Source of the DNA: Burkholderia stabilis
GTDB lineage: Bacteria; Pseudomonadota; Gammaproteobacteria; Burkholderiales; Burkholderiaceae
Assembly: GCF_001742165.1 (NCBI RefSeq)
Contig: NZ_CP016442.1
Location: forward strand, 682,001 to 746,000
DNA: 64,000 nt
Direction: 5' to 3'
Below the pieces are notes generated by a model, which had not been told where the DNA came from, did not search any database, and saw only the letters and a list, made by a program, of their open reading frames with translations. Of this stretch, positions 60,706 to 64,000 are shown one piece after another. Position numbers and translations under genes: made by a program. Each line of letters opens with the position of its first letter. Position 1 is the first letter of the stretch.

Positions 60706-61785
60706 TCATGCCGCGTCTCCCGGGTAGACGAGCGTGCGCGACGGCGCGACGCGCAGCCGCAGCCGCTCGCCTTCCGCGAATTCGCCGGCCACGCGCGCCC
60801 AGATCGGGCCGAACGGCGTGACCGCGCGGATCAGCGAATCGCGGCCGCCGTACTCGACCGTTTCGACCGTCGCGTCGAACGTGTTGTCGCCGGCCTCGCT
60901 CGCGCGTTCGATGTCGTCGGGGCGCAGCGCGAGCATGACGTCCTTCGCGTCGAAGCCGGCCATCGGCACGCCCGTGAGCCGCACGCCGCCGGCCGCGACG
61001 CGCACGTCGTCGCCGGCCATCCCTTCGAGCGTGAACGGCAGCACGTTGCGATAGCCCATGAAGCGCGCGACGTGCAGGTTGTGAGGGCGCGTATAGACAT
61101 CCTTCGGCGACGCGACCTGCTGCACGACGCCCTCCTTCATCACGACGATGCGGTCGGCCATCGACAGCGCCTCGTCCTGATCGTGCGTCACGTAGATCGT
61201 CGCGCGCTCGAGCTGCGTGTGGATGCGGCGGATCTCCGCGCGCATCTCGATGCGCAGCTTCGTGTCGAGGTTGGACAGCGGCTCGTCCATCAGCACGAGC
61301 GGCGGCTCGATGACGATCGCGCGCGCGATCGCGACGCGCTGCTGCTGCCCGCCCGACAGTTGCCCCGGCAGCTTGCCTTCGTGGCCGACGAGCTGCACGA
61401 GTTCGAGAGCCTGCTGCGCGCGCCGCCGCGTTTCCTGCTTCGGCACGCCGCGCATCTTGAGGCCGAAGCCGACGTTGTCGAGCACCGACATGTGCGGAAA
61501 CAGCGCGTAGTTCTGGAACACCATCCCGAAGCCGCGGCGCTCGGGCGGCAGCACGTCGATGCGCGTGTCGTCGAGCCAGATGCCGCCGCGCGTGAGCGGC
61601 TGCAGCCCCGCGATGCAGTTCAGCGCGGTCGACTTGCCGCAGCCCGACGGGCCGAGCAGTGCGATGAATTCGCCGCGCCGGATCTCGAGGTCGAGCCCGT
61701 CGAGCGCGGCGACCTGCGCGCCTTGCGCATTGGTGAAGCTGCGGCACACGCCGTCGAGCCGCAAGCGATCGAAACTGTGCTTCAT
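60706..61785 (-). CDS. ABC transporter ATP-binding protein (PotA-like)
   Basis: The 359-residue ATPase has Walker A GPSGCGKST, the Q-loop FQNYALFPHM, signature LSGGQQQRVAIARA, Walker B VLMDEPLSNLD and the H-loop VTHDQDEALS. A C-terminal TOBE/MOP-like domain follows (DVMLALRPDDIERA), as in PotA, FbpC and PhnT-type importers. It energises the two permeases. The binding-protein gene ends 49 bp upstream. Confidence 0.93.
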   Translation of the reverse strand: MKHSFDRLRLDGVCRSFTNAQGAQVAALDGLDLEIRRGEFIALLGPSGCGKSTALNCIAGLQPLTRGGIWLDDTRIDVLPPERRGFGMVFQNYALFPHMSVLDNVGFGLKMRGVPKQETRRRAQQALELVQLVGHEGKLPGQLSGGQQQRVAIARAIVIEPPLVLMDEPLSNLDTKLRIEMRAEIRRIHTQLERATIYVTHDQDEALSMADRIVVMKEGVVQQVASPKDVYTRPHNLHVARFMGYRNVLPFTLEGMAGDDVRVAAGGVRLTGVPMAGFDAKDVMLALRPDDIERASEAGDNTFDATVETVEYGGRDSLIRAVTPFGPIWARVAGEFAEGERLRLRVAPSRTLVYPGDAA

Positions 61786-61834
61786 TACGCGAACTCCATC
61801 GACGCGGGCGCCGCGGCGCCCGCCGGTCCAGGCG

Positions 61835-63001
61835 TCACTTCGACTTCTGCGAACCGATCTCGCGATCCCACTTCTGGAACGCGGCGACCATCGCCTGCGC
61901 GTTGAGCGGCTGCACGTGCGGGCGATCCGCGAGCAGCTTCGCGTATTCGGGGCGGCCGAACTTGCGGATCACCTCCTGGCTGTGCGCGGGCGCCATCTCG
62001 AGCGTCACGCCCTTCACCGCCGGGCCCGGATAGAAGTAACCGTCGTCGTAGGTCATCGCCTGCTGAGCCGGTTCGAGCAGGAAGTTCATCAGCTTGAACA
62101 GCACGTCGAGCTTGTCCTTCGGCACGCCTTTCGGGATCACCATGTAGTGCGCGTCGTTGACCCACGTCATGTTGTCGAACGCCTGGACCTTGAACTCGGC
62201 CGGCACGATGCCGAGCGCGCGCGGGTTGAGATCCCAGCCGGTGACGGTCACGGTCATGTCGCGCGTGCCTTCGCCGAGCTCCTTCATCACCGCCGACGTG
62301 CCGCCCGGGTAGTACGGCACGCAGTCGTTCAACGCCTTCAGGAACGCCCAGGTTTTATCCCAGCCGTTGATCGGGTCCTGCGGGTTCTTGTCGCCGAGCA
62401 CGTACGGCAGCCCCATCAGGAACGTGCGGCCGGGGCCCGAGTTCGCCGGGCGCGCATAGATCAGCTTGTTCGGGTGCGCCTTGCACCACGCGAGCAGCTG
62501 GTCGGGCGTCTTCGGCGGATCGGCGACCTTCGCCGGGTTGTATTCGAGCAGCGGTCCGGCCGGCATGTACGCGACTTCGAGGCCGAAGCCCTGTGCGAGA
62601 TCCTGCATCTTGCGCGGGCCGGGCGCGTACTTGTCGAGCACGCCGGGGAGCGCGGCCGCGTTGTCGGGCAGGAGTTTCTGCCACAGGTTCTGTTCGATGC
62701 CGGCGGCCAGCGCGTCGGTGCCGGTCAGTACGAGGTCGATATCCGAGCGGCCTGCCGCCTGCATCGCCTTGATCTTGCCCGGCAACTGCGGCGCGGGCGC
62801 ATTCGTGAACGTGACGTTCGACACGAGGTTCGGATTCTTTTCCTTGAACGCTTCGATGGCCTTCTGCGTGAGCTGCAGGTTGCCCGCGACGTCGACGATG
62901 TTCAGCGACACCGGCGCGGCAACGGCCGCTGCGGCGGACAGCGTGACGCCCAGCGCGAGTGCGGTTCGGCGGACCCGGCGCGCGATCGTGGTTGTGTTCA
63001 T
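61835..63001 (-). CDS. ABC transporter extracellular solute-binding protein (PotD/AfuA class)
   Basis: The 388-residue protein starts with a Sec signal (RRTALALGVTLSAAAAVAAP) and has the type II binding-protein fold, with DIDLVLTGTDALAAGIEQ and NDAHYMVIPKGVPKDK visible. The group transports polyamines, phosphonates, opines or iron. Ligand residues of PotD are not evident, so polyamine specificity is unproven. First gene of the operon; no catabolic gene is nearby. Confidence 0.9.
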   Translation of the reverse strand: MNTTTIARRVRRTALALGVTLSAAAAVAAPVSLNIVDVAGNLQLTQKAIEAFKEKNPNLVSNVTFTNAPAPQLPGKIKAMQAAGRSDIDLVLTGTDALAAGIEQNLWQKLLPDNAAALPGVLDKYAPGPRKMQDLAQGFGLEVAYMPAGPLLEYNPAKVADPPKTPDQLLAWCKAHPNKLIYARPANSGPGRTFLMGLPYVLGDKNPQDPINGWDKTWAFLKALNDCVPYYPGGTSAVMKELGEGTRDMTVTVTGWDLNPRALGIVPAEFKVQAFDNMTWVNDAHYMVIPKGVPKDKLDVLFKLMNFLLEPAQQAMTYDDGYFYPGPAVKGVTLEMAPAHSQEVIRKFGRPEYAKLLADRPHVQPLNAQAMVAAFQKWDREIGSQKSK

Positions 63002-63003
63002 GT

Positions 63004-63341
63004 CTCCTCACTTCGGTCGGTGGATGGGACCTTTCTTTTCAGGAAATCATGACGGCGTTATACGATGTCGGTCAACAAAAAACCATGGCGCGTGGGGCGG
63101 GACTTTCCCTGACAAAAACCCTTCACGTGATGGCGTGATTCAAAAAGCGAAACGAATTTCGGGGATTGTTGCAGCACGAGAAGTGACGTGTGCTAAGACA
63201 TCGTATGTCGATGGGCGCACAATGAAGTCGGTGTGCCGAGCAGTTGCACCCCGCGTATTTCGCAGGATGAATTCAACGCCAGCCGAGTGATCGATGGGCA
63301 GTTGCCGAGGAGGCAGGGAATTGATCCGGTGGAGCGGGCTT
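63004..63341. other. Intergenic region upstream of the ABC operon
   Basis: This 338-bp gap holds the promoter zone of the importer operon and the 3' trailer of the toxin gene. No supported gene or strong repeat. It is richer in A+T at 63040-63180. Confidence 0.5.
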
Positions 63342-63728
63342 TCAGCGGGATAGCGACAATTCCCAGATCGCACTGAAATACTCGGCCAGTTCTTCACTCG
63401 TTACGCTGCCATCCGCAACGTCGACCATGAGGTCTTCGAGATCGGCGAGGCGAGGAATCGAGATACCCTGCCGTTCCATATACGTTAATGCGCAAGTAAG
63501 GCCGGTGCGCTTGTTTGCATCATTGAACACATGCCCGCGCGCGATCGCGGTGGCATAAGTCGCGGCGATGCCGAACACGTCATCGAGACCTGCGTAATGG
63601 GCATGATTTTCGACTCGGTGCAGGGCGGCTTCGACACCGCCCCGACCAGCATGCGCGAATCCACCGAGACCGCCGAGATCCCGGATGATCTCGTCGTGGA
63701 TCGTGATGACATAGTCGAGATCCAGCAA
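63342..63728 (-). CDS. doc: Doc toxin (Fic/DOC family)
   Basis: The 128-residue protein carries the Doc-type Fic motif HVFNDANKRTG (about residues 66-76), complete with the catalytic His and the Asn/Lys/Arg ATP-phosphate contacts. Doc phosphorylates EF-Tu to stop translation. It lies immediately downstream of the antitoxin gene, 1 bp after its stop, and appears to use a TTG start at 63728, dependent on antitoxin translation. Confidence 0.9.
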   Translation of the reverse strand: MLDLDYVITIHDEIIRDLGGLGGFAHAGRGGVEAALHRVENHAHYAGLDDVFGIAATYATAIARGHVFNDANKRTGLTCALTYMERQGISIPRLADLEDLMVDVADGSVTSEELAEYFSAIWELSLSR

Positions 63729-63729
63729 A

Positions 63730-63903
63730 TCAGCGATCCTTCAACGCGATCAGTACGTCCCGATGCTCGGAAATGACTTTTCGTGCTGCGCGAAGTACGT
63801 CGCCTTTCTCGGTTTCTGTCGAAGCCTTGACCTCCGTCGTGGGACGAATGATCGTGCGGGGTTTCAACTCGACCCCGTACAGCACCTTTCTTTTGGGAGC
63901 CAT
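63730..63903 (-). CDS. Antitoxin of the Doc system
   Basis: Fifty-seven residues starting MAPKRKVLYGVELKPRTIIR and ending KVISEHRDVLIALKDR. GGAAGG precedes the ATG. Its size, position directly before doc and charged C-terminal helix fit a Phd/AbrB-like antitoxin whose tail occupies the Fic groove. It lacks a clear Phd N-terminal motif, so the class is uncertain. Upstream sequence to the window edge should contain the operator. Confidence 0.8.
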   Translation of the reverse strand: MAPKRKVLYGVELKPRTIIRPTTEVKASTETEKGDVLRAARKVISEHRDVLIALKDR

Positions 63904-64000
63904 GGCAGCCTTCCGCTAAAAAAACTATGAAAATCAGCCGTTTATCGCGCATTCCCGCGACGCGGCCACGTTGTCGATAATCATAGCACTCGACAGATTG

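Noticed and set aside
1..64000. tRNA, rRNA, CRISPR arrays, prophage genes or replication origin
   Set aside because: Scanned by eye in intergenic regions on both strands. No cloverleaf with a TTCRA-type T arm, no regularly spaced direct repeats with spacers, and no phage structural or integrase genes were seen. A tRNA or covariance search would settle it.

Overview
The window looks like chromosome from the Burkholderia cepacia complex. It has very high G+C with strongly GC-biased third codon positions, three tandem DUF4148 genes plus a fourth copy, a DUF3022 gene, and 2-ketogluconate (kgu/ptxS) and FisR/persulfide-dioxygenase loci of beta-proteobacterial or pseudomonad type. Genes are dense and mostly housekeeping or accessory metabolism, with two islands of decayed mobile DNA (about 29.9-34.4 kb and 49.9-50.0 kb) and one intact, cleanly inserted IS5 element (56.4-57.6 kb). 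I saw no rRNA, tRNA, CRISPR array, prophage or replication origin.

Layout. 1-2.3 kb: a persulfide dioxygenase (cut by the left edge) divergent from a sigma-54 activator of FisR type, with a readable -24/-12 promoter and upstream activator repeats. 2.4-5.2 kb: an exported protein, a DUF2975/small HTH pair behind a perfect palindrome, and a TipAS-type MerR regulator. 5.3-12 kb: an RND tripartite efflux operon divergent from its TetR regulator, with a 26-bp operator-like palindrome. 12-16 kb: ClC chloride channel, YeiH transporter and divergent LysR. 16-21.9 kb: the 2-ketogluconate operon kguE-kguK-kguT-kguD-ptxS with a perfect PtxS-like operator. Two arrays of covarying RNA-type hairpins lie in front of kguT and ptxS, and a 25-codon leader ORF is coupled to ptxS. 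21.9-29.8 kb: YhfC protease, DUF3022, PGDYG, Spy-like, Lrp regulator with saccharopine-dehydrogenase-like enzyme, an orphan cydX coupled to a small kinase, corA, YciI, YbaK. 29.9-34.4 kb: IS remnants flanking an acquired AraC/amidohydrolase pair, then gene debris (MocR, IS3, H-NS and LysR fragments). 34.4-40.8 kb: SDR without catalytic Tyr, LysR, RidA, Ohr with shared OhrR-like boxes, three DUF4148 genes, GNAT, OhrR-like MarR, GFA enzyme.

40.8-45.9 kb is the most interesting part. An HD-domain/P-loop polynucleotide-kinase-like protein and an ATP-dependent RNA ligase face, across a long leader region, an rtcB-prfH operon (RNA ligase RtcB plus the release-factor homologue PrfH). Together they look like a two-armed RNA-repair and ribosome-rescue locus, with a 12-codon Arg/Ser-rich leader ORF in front of rtcB.

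46-56 kb: MFS transporter, O-methyltransferase, sigma factor/membrane protein/ferredoxin operon, an IS5 remnant, a LysR/hydrolase/VOC/HMG-CoA-lyase-like/CoA-transferase cluster, and a D-2-hydroxyacid dehydrogenase ending in a strong terminator. 56.2-64 kb: small membrane protein, intact IS5, DUF4148, a lipoprotein, a four-gene polyamine-type ABC importer, and a Doc toxin with its short antitoxin at the right edge.
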